From Hordeum vulgare subsp. vulgare (Eukaryota > Streptophyta > Magnoliopsida > Poales > Poaceae), in assembly GCF_904849725.1 (NCBI RefSeq), contig NC_058521.1:436374676-436438675 (forward strand): a DNA stretch of 64,000 nucleotides. Reading direction: 5' to 3'. Both the position numbers and the translations under genes were made by a program. The notes under the pieces are model-generated. The model was not told the origin of the DNA, did not search any database, and saw only the letters and a program-made list of their open reading frames with translations. Numbering within the stretch: position 1 is the first letter of the stretch; each line of letters begins with the position of its first letter. Positions 34,699-46,870 of the stretch are shown here, one piece after another.

Positions 34699-36918
34699 CG
34701 TAACACCGAAAAAATTTAAATTTGATTTCCTGAAATTTTTGACCTATTTTAAAAATGGATTTTTAAATTTAGCTTTGATAAAAAACTTTGAAGCTCTTTG
34801 ACAATCTCTTTAAGTAAACTTTTAGAGCATTATTTTCTCAACCTGTCTAGTTTAAAAGGTATTCTTTTGGCCTCTTCTCAAAATAAATTGGTTTAGGAGA
34901 ATATTTTATTATTTTGCAAAACCTTGGAATTTATTTCTATAGGTCCAATTGTCAATTTTCCTCAAATGTATTTTTCGTCCATTGTCATCTAGACTCTTGG
35001 GAACTTCTCTAACAGCTATGTTTTCATTTTTCATTCATTCACCAAAGCTTTGGAAGGGTTGAACCACCTTTCATATTTTATTTCAAATAAAAGAATTTTC
35101 TCTAATCAGATTTGACCCCAGCAAATTTACAAAGGAACTCAGTGATTCCTTTGGAATTTTGGACCCAAACTCCTACACTTCAAAGACCTTAGTGCCCTCA
35201 ACCTATTTCACCAAAAACTTTGGAGTCACAAGTTTGAAAATTTCAAATTTCATATGACTGAAGTTTGACCCAAAAGACTCTGTTTTTAATAAAAACCTGT
35301 CTAAAACACTTTCAATAATTCTGAAAATTTGTGGCCAGTCTTTTCACCCAATGACAGGCCACCCCAAAAACTTTTTAGCTCAAAATATTTTGTTCACGTG
35401 CCATTTGCATTTGATCGAACACCTAGCCTGCACTACTGCCTATCTCTGAATTTGATTCAGTCAACATTAAGAGTTCAGTTTCAGTGACAATCGCCACAGT
35501 AGCGACGCAAGAGCCGCTCGATCCTGTGCCCGAGCTTATCCACACGTCGTGCATCTCCTTGGACGCTTGCTAGCGTCGGTGGTGAGCTGGCAGAGCCAGT
35601 CAAGCTCCGGCATCAGCACCTGAAGTGGCTGTCGCGGCCACCAGCGTCTCCCCTGCTGCACCCCCGCACCGTCCGTCACCGCCCATTACACGTGAAGCCT
35701 CCGCGTGTCCCTGGACCCAGCATGCGGCGCGCTTGCCGTCGCCACTCCCCGAGAAGCACAAAGCACGAACTCTGTTGTCGCCGTGCACAGCGAGACCCGC
35801 TCCATCAACCGGGTCCTCCATAGATGACCGAGCAACCTTAGGCCAAAAATGGGTTCCCCTCGATGAGTAGGTACGCGCCAGACCACATAACCACCCGACT
35901 AACCCCCTAGATCACCGGAATTGCTTGTTAGAGATAAGACCCGCAACACCTCTCTCTGGCTTATATAAATAGAGCCCCTTCCGAGCTGTCGAACCCATCA
36001 CTCACCTCACCACACTCCACCCCCACTCTGAAACCTTGCCCAAGCCACAGGAGGGCCACAGAGGGGCCTTCTTCCACAGCTCCGACCGCCCCAATCCGCT
36101 TCGGGTTCCGGTTGGATTCGAGCAAGGTGAGCTGAGGTTGCAGCCCTTGAGGCGTTCAGTAGCTTCCTAGTGACCCCCTCATCCTGAGCTCCCCTTTAAT
36201 TTGATCGCAAACGAGCCCCTCGGTGAGTTCCGAAGGTACCTGAAGCTGACGTCCGCCGGAGCAAGGTTGCCGTCGACGTAGAGCCTCCCCCTCGACCTCA
36301 TCCACCTCTCATCGAAGCGTGGGAACATGGTGAGTGCTTAGATGCCCTCGATTGGATCTCTCCCCCGTCAATCGCCCCCGGCGATCACCGCAACGCCTCT
36401 AACGCTCGTGAGTTCGAACCTGACAGGGTGGGACCCCCTCGTGAGGGCTCTGTTCTTTTCGAAACATTTTCCCCGAAGGCACCTTTGCGAGGATCCGTCT
36501 TCGAGGTTAGTTAGCGTATTTTCCTTTCAGGCGCTTTGAGTTTCTCAAACTAGCCCCTCGAGAGGTTCTGTTTTATTACAAAATAGTCCCTGAACTTGGT
36601 TTGCTTATAACTAATAAAATATAACAGCTTTTGAATTGATTCTTTTTGCAAAATCTTGTTGTGAGGGTCTAGTTTATTTTCAGATTTATTTAAATAATAT
36701 TTGGAGAAAGTAGCTAGGCCTCAACTCTTATGACGGTATGTGTTATATGACGTAGATTCCAATGAAGGAAACGCCGACGTTAACTTCATCGAACTTGATC
36801 CCGACCACATGGAACCAGGCAAGCATGTTTGAACTTCTGATGTGTTGTTTGCTCACTAACAAAATTTAATATTCATCTGTTGCATTATTCAAGCATATTA
36901 CATATCTCATAAATAATG
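34699..36918 (+). repeat. LTR F, left part
   Basis: AT-rich first kilobase, then a GC-rich transcribed-like part after the TATA box at 35962. Short open frames around 35600-35890 occur on both strands and have no recognisable product. G inserted after taatg at 36918. Confidence 0.6.
35962..35970 (+). promoter_or_regulatory. TATA box of LTR F
   Basis: tatataaat is followed about 30 bases later by a CT/CA-rich likely transcription start region (catcactcacctcaccacac). Its direction sets F in plus orientation. Confidence 0.6.
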
Positions 36919-37795
36919 TGTCCGCGTTCTGGGAATGGCGGTACCCAGACCTGCCTGCCTGCGGCCCAGGGCTGCCCACTTCATCGACCAAAACCAACGG
37001 GCTCGACAGCACTCAAGGCAAGGCCCTCGCGAGGGACCGAGCCTCGCGAGGAGGACCAACTTCAAGACCCGCAGAAGGCCTCCTGAGGACCCCTCTGGAG
37101 AGGCGGAGATTCTGAGGCAAGACCCGACCTCAGGAGCCAAGGATGACTCGAAGAAGGGACGGGCGAGTAGCGGATTGCAGGACGGTGCAGTTTCCCCTTT
37201 CGTGCAAAGGAGGGAATGATATACGCGGGTTCCGAAGGCATCTCCCAAAGGTTTCCATTTTGGTGCAACAAGGCCATCACCGCCGGCCGGTAGGACGGAC
37301 GTCACCCCTGGACCCGTCCCCGCTTCGCTGACAGCCACTTTTGCAAGCGAAGACCACCTTTGGGGCAAGGGGGCATGTTCCCCTGTCCCCCTTAAAAGAT
37401 TGGCCGTTGTGGGATCCCTTCCCTCCCAAGAGATATGGGAAGAGGACCGGGGCCGCGACTATATATAGAGGATAGGTTGCTCTGTAGGGCGAGGGGGGTT
37501 CATTGACCCACGGACGCCACACAAAGGCCAGCCAGTCTCCGGAGGCCCTGAAATATTGTACTAGTTCATCCACCAACCTCCATGAGAGGCAATCCACCAA
37601 AGCAGGAGTAGGGTATTACACTACTCAATGGCCCAAACCTAGGTAAACTACCGTGTTCTGTGTCTTCCTCACCATCAAGTGAGTTCCTTTCCATCTCCGC
37701 CGAGTAGCGAGATAGGTGAGGTGAGTCCGAGAGAGATCTTCACACACAACCCAGGCTTCGAATCTTAAGGGTTTTGCGGAGCCCGAAATCCGACT
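36919..37795 (+). repeat. 5' LTR of element G
   Basis: It starts TGTCCGCGTTCTGGGAATG and ends AAATCCGACT (expected CA). A TATA box (ctatatatag) lies at 37459-37468, downstream of the conserved gggatcccttccctcccaag. It is closely colinear with the right LTR at identical length. Confidence 0.88.
37459..37468 (+). promoter_or_regulatory. TATA box in the 5' LTR of G
   Basis: ctatatatag is followed by agaggataggttgctc and, about 30 bases on, a likely start. The equivalent in the right LTR is at 50014-50023. Confidence 0.6.
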
Positions 37796-37824
37796 TTTGA
37801 CATGCCAGGAAGGGTGCATGTCAA
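37796..37824 (+). other. Primer-site region of G with a hairpin
   Basis: Directly after the LTR, TTGACATGC (37797-37805) and GCATGTCAA (37816-37824) form a perfect 9-bp stem around CAGGAAGGGT. The segment resembles the TTTGGCGCGCCAGGTAGGG-type sequence after the 5' LTR in a large class of plant gypsy elements, where this is the primer site. Confidence 0.6.
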
Positions 37825-37909
37825 GGTCTTCTCCGAGCTGCATCTTCCCTAAGCCCGCTGCTCCGATGACCGGCGCCCAGCGAGCTTCTTCAAGCCTCGT
37901 CGAGCTGTC

Positions 37910-39455
37910 TGCTACTTCTCAAACAACAATGCCAGAAATGACACGTTGACGGAGATTTGCTTGTGTTAGTTTTTCCCTTGAAGAGGAAAGGGTGATGCAG
38001 CACAGCAGCAGTAACTATTTCCCTCAGTTTGAGAACCAAGGTATCAATCCAGTAGGAGAATCTCGTCAAGTCCAGAGTACCTGCACAAACACAAAAGAGC
38101 TTGCACCCAACGCTGTAAAGGGGTTGTCAATCCCTTCAAGATTGTTTGCAAAGTGAGATCTAAAGACGGAAAGTGCAACGAAGTAAAAAGTGTAAGTCTG
38201 GAAATATGGTGTGGAGTAGACCCTGGGGGCCATAGTTTTCACTAGAGGCTTCTCTCAAAATAGCAAGTATTACGATGGGTGAACAAATTACTGTCGAGCA
38301 ATTGATAGAACCGCGCAAAGTCATGACCATAGCTAAGGCAATGATCATACATATAGGCATCACGTCCGAGACAAGTAGAACGGTACTTTCTGCATCTACT
38401 ACTATTACTCCACACATCGACCGCTATCCAGCATGCATCTAGTGTATTGAGTTCATGACGAACAGAGTAATGCTTTAAGCAAGATGACATCATGTAGAGG
38501 GATAATCTCAAACCAATGATGAAAACCCCATCTTTTTACCCTTGATGGCAACAACACGATACGTGCCTCGCTACACCTTCTGTCATTGGGTGAGGTCACC
38601 GCATGGTATGAACCCAAAACCAAGCACATCTCCCAATGCAAGAATCATAGATCTAGTTGGCCAGACAAAACCCACAACTCGAAGAGAATTACAAGGATAT
38701 GAAATCATGCATAAGAGATATCAGAAGAAACTCAAATAAGATTCATAGATAATCTGATCATAAATCAACAATTCATCGGATCTCGACAAACACACTGCAG
38801 AAGAAGATTACATCGGATAGATCTCCATGAAGATCATGGAGAACTTTGTATTGAAGATCCAAGAGAGAGAAGAAGCCATCTAGTTACTAGCTATGGACCC
38901 GGTGGTCTATGGTGAACTACTCACGCATCATCGGAGAGGTCATGGTGTTGATGAAGAAGCCCTCCGTGTGTGACTCTCCCCTCCGGCAGAGCACCAGAAC
39001 GTGCCCCAGATGGGATCTCGCGAAGACATAAGCTTGCGGTGGCGGAACAGTACTTTCGATGATCTCCTGATTTTTTGTGGAATTTTTGGGGATATATAGG
39101 CGCAAACACTAGGGCAAAGGAGGTCCAGGGGGCCCACAATCCTGTGGTCCACGACCTCCCCCCTGGTCGCGGGGTGAGGGCTTGTGGGACCCCTGGCCCC
39201 CCCTGCCTTGGCTCTCAAGTCTCTTGATCTTCTTCCATTATGGAAAAAATCTTCTCGGGGATTTTATTCCGTTTGTACTCCGTTTGAAAATATCCTCTAA
39301 AAGGGGTCAAAAACACGAAAAAAAGGAACTGGCACTTGGCACTGAGTTAATAAGTTAGTCCCAAAAAATATGTAAAAGGCATGCAAAACATCCAAAGTTT
39401 GACAAGATAATAGCATGAAACCATCAAAAATTATAGATACATTGGAGACGTATCA
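37910..39455 (-). repeat. 3' LTR of element B
   Basis: 1546 bp. In reverse complement it starts TGATACGTCTCCAATG and ends GAGAAGTAGCA. Its inner neighbour is the polypurine tract. Confidence 0.88.
37924..37939 (-). other. Primer-site-like sequence inside the 3' LTR of B
   Basis: In reverse complement atttctggcattgttg. The copy in the 5' LTR (43134-43149) reads atttctggcgctgttg and matches the first bases of the real primer site region (atttct.gcgccgttg). Element A lacks this ~35 bp segment in its LTRs. Confidence 0.65.
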
Positions 39456-39470
39456 AGCATCCCCAAGCTT
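39456..39470 (-). other. Polypurine tract of element B
   Basis: On the minus strand aagcttggggatgct, preceded by cgaggacgagcaggagtt, ending at the LTR start. Confidence 0.8.
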
Positions 39471-42192
39471 AACTCCTGCTCGTCCTCGAGTAGGGAAGTG
39501 ATAAAGAATGAATTTTTGATGTGGAATGCTACCTAGCATAGTTGTCCTTTGCAGATTATTTCACGTGACATGAATGTTCAGATCCGTAAGATTCAAAACA
39601 ATAGTTTGCTATTGACATGAAAACAATAATACTTCAAGCAAACTAGCAAAGTATTCATGAACTTTCAAAATAACAAGGACAAGGAAAGTAGTCTGGCTAT
39701 GCTCCATCATCCTCACACAACTAATGTAAATCATGCACAATCCCGGTATTGGCCAATAATTGTTTTCACACTCTTACTTTCTCAAACCTTTTATAACTAT
39801 CACGCAATACATGAGAGTGAGCCATGGATATAGCACTATAGGTGGAATAGAGTGCGATGGTGGTTGTGAGACAAAAAGGAGCAGATGGTCACATTGACTC
39901 GACGTATCAAAAGGCTATGGTGATGCCCATTAAAATATATCAATCTGAATGAGTATGGATTGCCATAAAAGAGATGCACCAGAGCTATAAGTATGTGAAA
40001 GCTCAAAAGGAAAACTAGTGGGTGTGCATCCAACTTGCTTGCTCACGAAGACCTAGGGCAATTTTGAGGAAGCCCATCATTGGAATATACAAGCCAAGTT
40101 ATATAATTAAGATTCCCACTAGCATTTGGTAGTGACAAAGCAAGAAGCTCTCAGTCATGAAGAACATGGTGCTATTATGAAGCACAAGTGTGGAAAAAGA
40201 TAATAGCATTGTCCCTTCTCTCTTTTTCTCTCTTTTTCTTTATTTGGGATCTTAGGCCTCTTTTTTTCTTTTCTTTTCTCCCTTTTTTTTATTTGGGCAC
40301 TTTGGACTCTTTTTTTGTATTTCCTCACATGGGACAATGCTCTAATAATGATGATCATCACACTTTTATTTACTCACAGCTCAAAATGATGATGACTCTA
40401 TAAGAAATGCCTCCGACAGTGTACCGGGATGTGCAACGATCTAGCATGGCGTATGACGTTGAAACATCTCTCTAGCTATCTTACGATCATGCAATGGCAA
40501 TATGAGAGTGACGATACAAGTCATGAGACGGAACGGTGGAAGTTGCATGGCAATATATCTCGGAATGGCTATGCAAATGTCATAGTAGGTAGGTATGGTG
40601 GCTGTTTTGAGGAAGGCATATGGTGGGTTTGTGCACCGGCGAGAATTGCGCGACACTAGAGATGCTAGCAATGGTGGAAGGTGAAAGTGCATCTATACCA
40701 TGGACTCACATTAGTCATGAAGAACTCACATACTTGTTGCGGAAGTTTTTATTAGTAATCGAAACAAGGTGTTGAACGCATACTCCTAGGGGAAGGGTTG
40801 GTAGGTGTGAACCATCGCGCCATCCCGACCTCAACACAAAGGATGACAATCAATAGATCAATTATTCTCCGACTTCCTAACATAGTGGTTCACCATACGT
40901 GCATGCTACGGGAATCACTAACTTCAACACAAGTATTTCTAGATTCACAACACCCTACCAACATAGCTCTTAATATTACCGAATCCACGTCTCAAAACTA
41001 ATTGAGAGGAATCAAGACTTCTCTTTCTACTCAATGCACATGAAGATGGAGGTTTTTGTATCCTCTTTGGGTACCTATCACCTTTGGGACTACTTTCACA
41101 GCATAAGCCAACTACCAAGTCATGCACCTCCCAGCTCTAAAAGATATAAGTGAAGCACATAGAGCAAAAGTATCTAGCTTTAAAGATAGAAGTGAAGCAC
41201 TATGAGCATTCTAGAAAAAATCACGATGAGTGCATGTCTCTCTCTCAAAAAGGTGTGCAGCAAGGATGATTGTGTCACAACAAAAAGAAAAGAATCTTAA
41301 GATACAAGATGCTCCAAGCAAAACACATATCATGTGGTGAATAAAAATATAGCTCCAAGTAATGTTACCGATGGATTGAAGACGAAAGAGGGGATGCCTT
41401 CCCGGGGCATCCCCAAGCTTAGGCTTTTTGGTGTCCTTGAATTTGGCTTGGGATGCCTTAGGCATCCCCAAGCTTAAGCTCTTTCCACTCCTTATCTCTT
41501 TGTCCATGAGAGCATCACCCAAAACTCAAAAACTTCACAACACAAAATTTAAACAGAAACTCGTAATAACATTAGCACAAGAAAACAAACTACCACTTCT
41601 TTTGGTACTGTAGAAAACTTAAATTATATCTATATTGGTGTTGGGCTACTGTATTCTCACTTTTCCATGGCTAGTACCCCCCGATACTAACCATAGTTTC
41701 ATCAAAACAAGGAACCAACTCAACAAAACCAGAATCTATCAAAAACAGACCAGTCTATAGCAATCTGTATACTTCGTATACTTCTGGTACCTCAAAAAAT
41801 CTAAAAAATTACGACGGCCTGGGCAAAAGGCATATCAACCAGCAGCAAATAGAATCAACTCAAAATCTCGTTCTGAATAAAAATGAAAAATCATCTTGTC
41901 AGCGAAAAGTTTGTGTCTTTTTCCAGCAGGATCAAACAACCATTACCAAGACTAGTCATGAAGGTTTTGCTTGGCTCAAACACAAAAAGAAACAATCACA
42001 ACAGAATTATGAAAGTGTGGACGCAACAAAACAGAAAGAAAAATATAAATTCATTGGGTTGCCTCCCAATAAGCGCTATTGTTTAACGCCCTTAGCTAGG
42101 CATTGATAATTCAATGATGCTCACACAAAAGACAAGAATTGAAGCACAACGAGAGCATCATAAAGCATGTGAAAATCACATCTAAGTCTAAC
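39471..42192 (-). other. Element B long non-coding region
   Basis: It aligns in reverse with A (2249-3051 and 6785-9058). I support no gene in it; short open frames near 40155-40692 and 38900-39200 are composition effects. It contains the hairpins at 41390-41475 and two ATATAAGTGAAGCA words near 41135-41190. Confidence 0.65.
41390..41475 (-). other. Two strong hairpins of element B, each with the polypurine core
   Basis: Arms GGGGATGCC (41390-41398) and GGCATCCCC (41406-41414) form a perfect 9-bp stem. The second hairpin at 41447-41472 pairs CTTGGGATGCC with GGCATCCCCAAG around TTA, one bulge. On the coding strand, aagcttggggatgcc occurs at 41406-41420 and 41461-41475. Confidence 0.8.
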
Positions 42193-42870
42193 TTACTTCG
42201 GATGCATAGGCATTTTATAGGAAAACAAATTGTCAAGACAACCAATAGTTGCCATATTCAAGGAAGAAGAAAGAGACAATAGCAATCTCCACATAACGAA
42301 AGGTAATTTGGTAACATGAAAGTTTCTACCACAATATTTTACTCTCTCATAGCAATTACATGTGGTATCATAATCAAATTCAAAAATATAGCTATCACAA
42401 AGGATATATTTTTCATGATCCACATGCATGCAAAGTTGACGCTCTTCAAAAATAGTGGGATTATCATCAACTAAAGTCATGACTTCTCCAAATCCACTTT
42501 CAATATTATTGCAAATATCATAATCATCATGAGGGCTAAACAATTTTTCAAGATCATAAGAAAAATCATTACCCTAATCGTGATCGTTGCAACAAATAGT
42601 GGTCATAGCAAAACTAGCATCCCCAAGCTTAGGGTTTTGCATATTTTTAGCATGATTGTCATTAATACAATTTATAATGAAATCATTGCAATCATGCTTT
42701 TCATTCAAGGATCCCTCATGAATCACTTCATAAATTTCTTCATCACAATTTTCAGATTCACGCATCTCAAGAAAAACTCCATAAAGATAATCAAGTGCAC
42801 TCAACTCAGTAGCAATTGGATCAACATAATTGGATCTCTTAAAGAGATTAGCAAGTGGATGAGGATCCAT
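42193..42870 (-). pseudogene. Short conserved ORF of element B (unknown function)
   Basis: The ATG at 42870 starts MDPHPLANLFKRSN. The frame runs 98 codons to a TAG at 42574 and then continues in the same frame to 42193, about 225 codons in all. Landmarks are ALDYLYGVFLEMRE, SLNEKHDC and a block MQNPKLGDA. The last is encoded by aagcttggggatgct (42616-42630), identical to the polypurine tract. The C-terminal part is hydrophobic and Ser-rich. It is the best-preserved copy of the ORF also seen in A and M. I recognise no domain. A structural or RNA-binding role in trans-mobilisation is only a guess. Confidence 0.65.
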
Positions 42871-43091
42871 ATCAATAGATTTCAGCAAGTGAATATGCAA
42901 GCATATTGAAGGCACATAGCACACAAGCAAAGGAAAGGCAAGCGAAAGAAAAGGGTGAACGAAAAAGGCAAATGGAAAAGGAAAACGAAAAAGGCAAATT
43001 GTGAAGTGGGGAGAGGAAAACGAGAGGCAACAAAGGTAAATGCAAGAGATGAGTTTGCGACACTTACTTGGATGAGTTCTTGACTTGATCC

Positions 43092-43109
43092 TCCCCGGCA
43101 ACGGCGCTA
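43092..43109 (-). other. Primer binding site of element B (tRNA-Asp type)
   Basis: On the minus strand TAGCGCCGTTGCCGGGGA, one change from the tRNA-Asp complement. It is 10 nt from the LTR. Confidence 0.75.
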
Positions 43110-43119
43110 GAAATCCTTC

Positions 43120-44670
43120 TGCTACTTCTCAAACAACAGCGCCAGAAATTGACACGTTGACGGAGACTTGCTTGCGTTGGTTTTTCCCTTGAAGAGGAAA
43201 GGGTGATGCAGCACAGGAGCAGTAAGTATTTCCCCCAGTTTGAGAACCAAGGTATCAATCCAGTAGGAGAATCTCGTCAAGTCCAGAGTACCTGCACAAA
43301 CACAAAAGAGCTTGCACCCAACGCTGTAAAGGGGTTGTCAATCCCTTCAAGATTGTTTGCAAAGTGAGATGTAAAGGCGGAAAGTGCAACAAAGTAAAAA
43401 GTGTAAGTCTGAAAATATGGTGTGGAGTAGACCCTGGGGGCCATAGTTTTCACTAGAGGCTTCTCTCAAAATAGCAAGTATTACGGTGGGTGGACAAATT
43501 ACTGTCGAGCAATTGATAGAACCGTGCAAAGTCATAACGATATCTAAGGCAGTGATCATACATATAGGCATCACATCTGAGACTAGTAGGCCAATACTTT
43601 CTACATCTACTACTATTACTCCACACATCGACCGCTATCCAGCATGCATCTAGTGTATTGAGTTCATGACAAGCAGAGTAACGCTTTAAGCAAGATGACA
43701 TGATGTAGAGGGATAATCTCAAACCAATGATGAAAACCCCATCTTTTTACCATTGATGGCAACAACACGATACGTGCCTCGCTACCCCTTCTGTAACTGG
43801 GTGAGGTCACAGCACGGTATGAACCCAAAACCAAGCACTTCTCCCAATGCAAGAATCATAGATCTAGTTGGCCACACAAAACGCACAACTCGAAGAGAAT
43901 TACAAGGATATGATATCATGCATAAGAGAGATCAGAAGAAACTCAAATAAGATTCATAGATAATCTGATCATAAATCCACAATTCATCGGATCTCGACAA
44001 ACACATCGCAAAAGAAGATTACATCGGATAGATCTCCATGAAGATCATGGAGAACTTTGTATTCAAGATCGAAGAGAGAGAAGAAGCCATCTAGTTACTA
44101 GCTTTGGACCCAGAGGTCTATGGTGAACTACTCACGCATCATCAGAGAGGTCCTGGTGTTGACGAACAAGCCCTCCGTGTCTGAATCCCCCCTCTGGCAG
44201 GGCACCAGAACGTGCCCCAGATGGGATCTTGCGGAGACAGAAGCTTGCGGCGGCGGAAAAGTACTTTCGATGATCTCCTGATTTTTTGTGGAATTTTTGG
44301 GGATATATAGGCGCAAACCCTAGGGCAAAGGAAGTCCAGGGGGGCCACAAGCCTGTGGGCCGTGGCCTCCCCCCTGGCCAGGGGGTGAGGGCTTGTGGGG
44401 CCTCTGGGGCCCCCCTGCGTTGGCTCTCAAGTCTCCTGATCTTCTTCCGTTACGGAAAAAATCTTTTCGGGGATTTTATTCCGTTTGGACTCTGTTTCAA
44501 AATCTCCTCTGAAAGGGGTCAAAAACATGAAAAAAAACAGGAACTGGCACTTGGCACTGAGTTAATAAGTTAGTCCCAAAAAATATATAAAAGGCATGCA
44601 AAACATCCAAAGTTTGACAAGATAATAGCATGAAACCATCAAAAATTATAGATACGTTGGAGACGTATCA
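43120..44670 (-). repeat. 5' LTR of element B
   Basis: 1551 bp, with the same ends as the 3' LTR. It carries the primer-site-like segment at 43134-43149 near its inner edge. Confidence 0.88.
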
Positions 44671-46131
44671 TTGTCCTCCAACCATCATACCACAACGGCC
44701 GCAATGTGTGCCGGCGTTGTGGTACCAGGCGGCTCGTACCAGATCGTCAACATCACCTCCATCATCGAGACCGACGGCGTCAACCAGGCGCCCGGTGGCT
44801 GGACGGCGCCAACGACATCCCTGACGCGCCGCATCAACTTGGCGGACCTCGGCGTGCACGAGCATTGCAGATTGCGAGCGAGATGCTCCTCCAACGATAG
44901 ACGCATGGGGGCATCGATGCCTGTGCAGACCACATCCTGGAGCTAATTGCCATTCCCTAGAAGGCAATCCGACCCCACTCTTCTTCAAGGACGCAAGCAC
45001 CGGTCTCTGGGGGCTCGCACCTCCTGCCGGTCCCCGAGCCTGCAAGCGAAGGAGACCCTCCTGCGCTGGGCGGGGCTGAGAGAGATGTGTCGCATGCTTC
45101 CCTTCTCCTCCTCCAGATTCCGGCGGCAAGCCTCCAGGTGCAGCATGCCAGCAACCACCAGAGGCGTGACGAAAACGGCAGGACGTTCGAGGCACACACC
45201 GGCGCGCATCACCAATACTAGGTCGGCCCCTCACAACCCGGAGCGGCCAGGCAGGAGCGCTCCCTCAGGTGCAGCCAGAAGCGGGCGGCGGAGGCGCCGG
45301 CGCGGGCGAACCATGGTTATGGAGACATGCCAGGACACCAAGGAAGGAGTCTGCACCGATCAATGCCAGGGCCACCCAACGGGGGCACCAGGAACAAGCG
45401 ACTTCGCATGGAGGGCCATCGCAGGAAGATCTTCGAGCAACACGGTCGGGGGGATCCCCCTCCACCGTTGAGATGGACCGCCACGGTCGCGCTGCTGAAC
45501 AGCTTTGAAGGTCGATCGAACGCCTACATGGAGCCTTACATACCGGAGTATGTGATACCACCTGACCCTATCGACGAGGAAGAGCCTCAAGCGTCCACCC
45601 CGGGCGCCTATTCTCCTTAGGAGTAAGGAACGCCCTGGAGGCCCCCAGCGCCTTCAGGCCGCGGGGCATGATGCCAGCCGCCGCCGCAGCGGAGGAACTA
45701 CGAAGAACCGGACCCTAGGCCTCAGGAGGGCAAGTCATATGAAGCGACGAGACACAAGTGGCTTGGGTCACCCGCGGCAACCACGGAGCTGGAGCAGGCG
45801 CCGAGGGCCGGGCCTCGCGAGGTGCCCCTCATACGCGAAGAAGCTATGCAAGGTAATTTTTTGGCTTCACTGCTCTAGGGAGTGCCTGCTGACGGCAAGA
45901 ACTTCAAGTGTTCACGGCATGCCCCTGCCTATCATATCATTTACTCATGTTTCTATAACTCCTGCTGCATCCACTCGGCGACATGACATCTTGCCTTGCT
46001 TGCATCTTCGGGCGACCCATCCCCCCGCTCGGGGGCTCCGGCTAGTGCGCGTCCCCCCGTGGCAGGGACTGGGGAGGCCCTGCGGCTCCCAAGGGCCACA
46101 ATCAACATGATGAAATGGGGGCCACTTGAGC
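44671..46131 (+). other. Element G internal domain, GC-rich non-coding part
   Basis: GC-rich sequence with overlapping open frames on both strands (for example about 44668-45234 minus and 44947-45471 plus). None has a recognisable motif and they shadow each other. By position this is where gag would be. It may be degraded coding sequence, but I cannot identify it. Confidence 0.5.
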
Positions 46132-46690
46132 GTCAAAGGGGTGCTCCTGTGCATCGAGCCTCAGGGGCCTTCCAGTCACAAGGCCACTTGCCGCCCTTGA
46201 TATTGTCCATGGACATTCAGTCGTTATCACGGGTTGCAAGGCTTGACCCCATAGCTGAGATCATCCACTCGGTCGCAAGCAACGGGTGTGGGGAAATGTA
46301 CGGGACCAGATCCCCGCGACGCTGAGTTGCTTCAGTGTCAAAGGGGGGCTCCTTAGCATCGAGCCTCACGGGCCTTATCAGTCATAAGGCCACCTGCCTC
46401 CCTTGATATCATCCACGGACATTCAGCCATTATCAGGGGTGGTAGGGCTTGACCCCATAGCCGAGATCATCCATTCAGTCGCAAGCAACGGCGGTTGGGA
46501 AATGTGCGGGACCGGGTCTTGGCGACGCAGATTCGCTCGAACATCAAAGGGGGCTCCTCAGCATCGCGCCTCAGGAGCCTTACCGGCCACAAAGCCACTT
46601 GACCACCCTGGTGCCATCCAGGCACATTTGATCGGTATCGGGGGGTGTCGGTGCCTTGCCTCGTGAGGCGCCTCAAGACGGTAGGGAAAT
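46132..46690 (+). repeat. Tandem repeat 1 of element G, period about 205 bp, ~3 copies
   Basis: Copies start at 46132 (gtcaaaggggtgctcc), 46337 (gtcaaaggggggctcc) and 46543 (atcaaagggggctcc). Each contains gcatcg.gcctca.g.gcctt and gcaagcaacgg. The last copy is partial. Confidence 0.8.
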
Positions 46691-46870
46691 GTGCGGGACT
46701 GGGATCTGCCGACATAGAGCCGTAGAAAAGCCCTCAACCAGCCTCAGAAGAAAGAGGAAACATCACGGAGCCGGAGCACCTTCGTGTTCGCCCTACAATC
46801 CCCATGGGACATGCACCAACTCGCGGCACCTCTGCATCGTCCTTCAATCCTTCTAGAACCTAATTCATCC

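Larger units (their letters stand above)
37910..44670 (-). mobile_element. Element B: complete non-autonomous LTR retrotransposon, relative of A
   Basis: LTRs at 37910-39455 (3') and 43120-44670 (5') flank a 3.66 kb internal domain on the minus strand. Flanking five bases are ctgtc (37905-37909) and ttgtc (44671-44675), one mismatch. It has a tRNA-Asp primer site (one change), one short ORF, a long non-coding region with hairpins, and a polypurine tract; no gag or pol. It shows the A locus without the CACTA. It is the innermost element of the F-G-B nest and so the youngest there. Confidence 0.88.

Noticed and set aside
44668..45471. Overlapping long frames in GC-rich sequence of G
   Set aside because: Plus and minus frames shadow each other and none shows gag, protease or any other motif.
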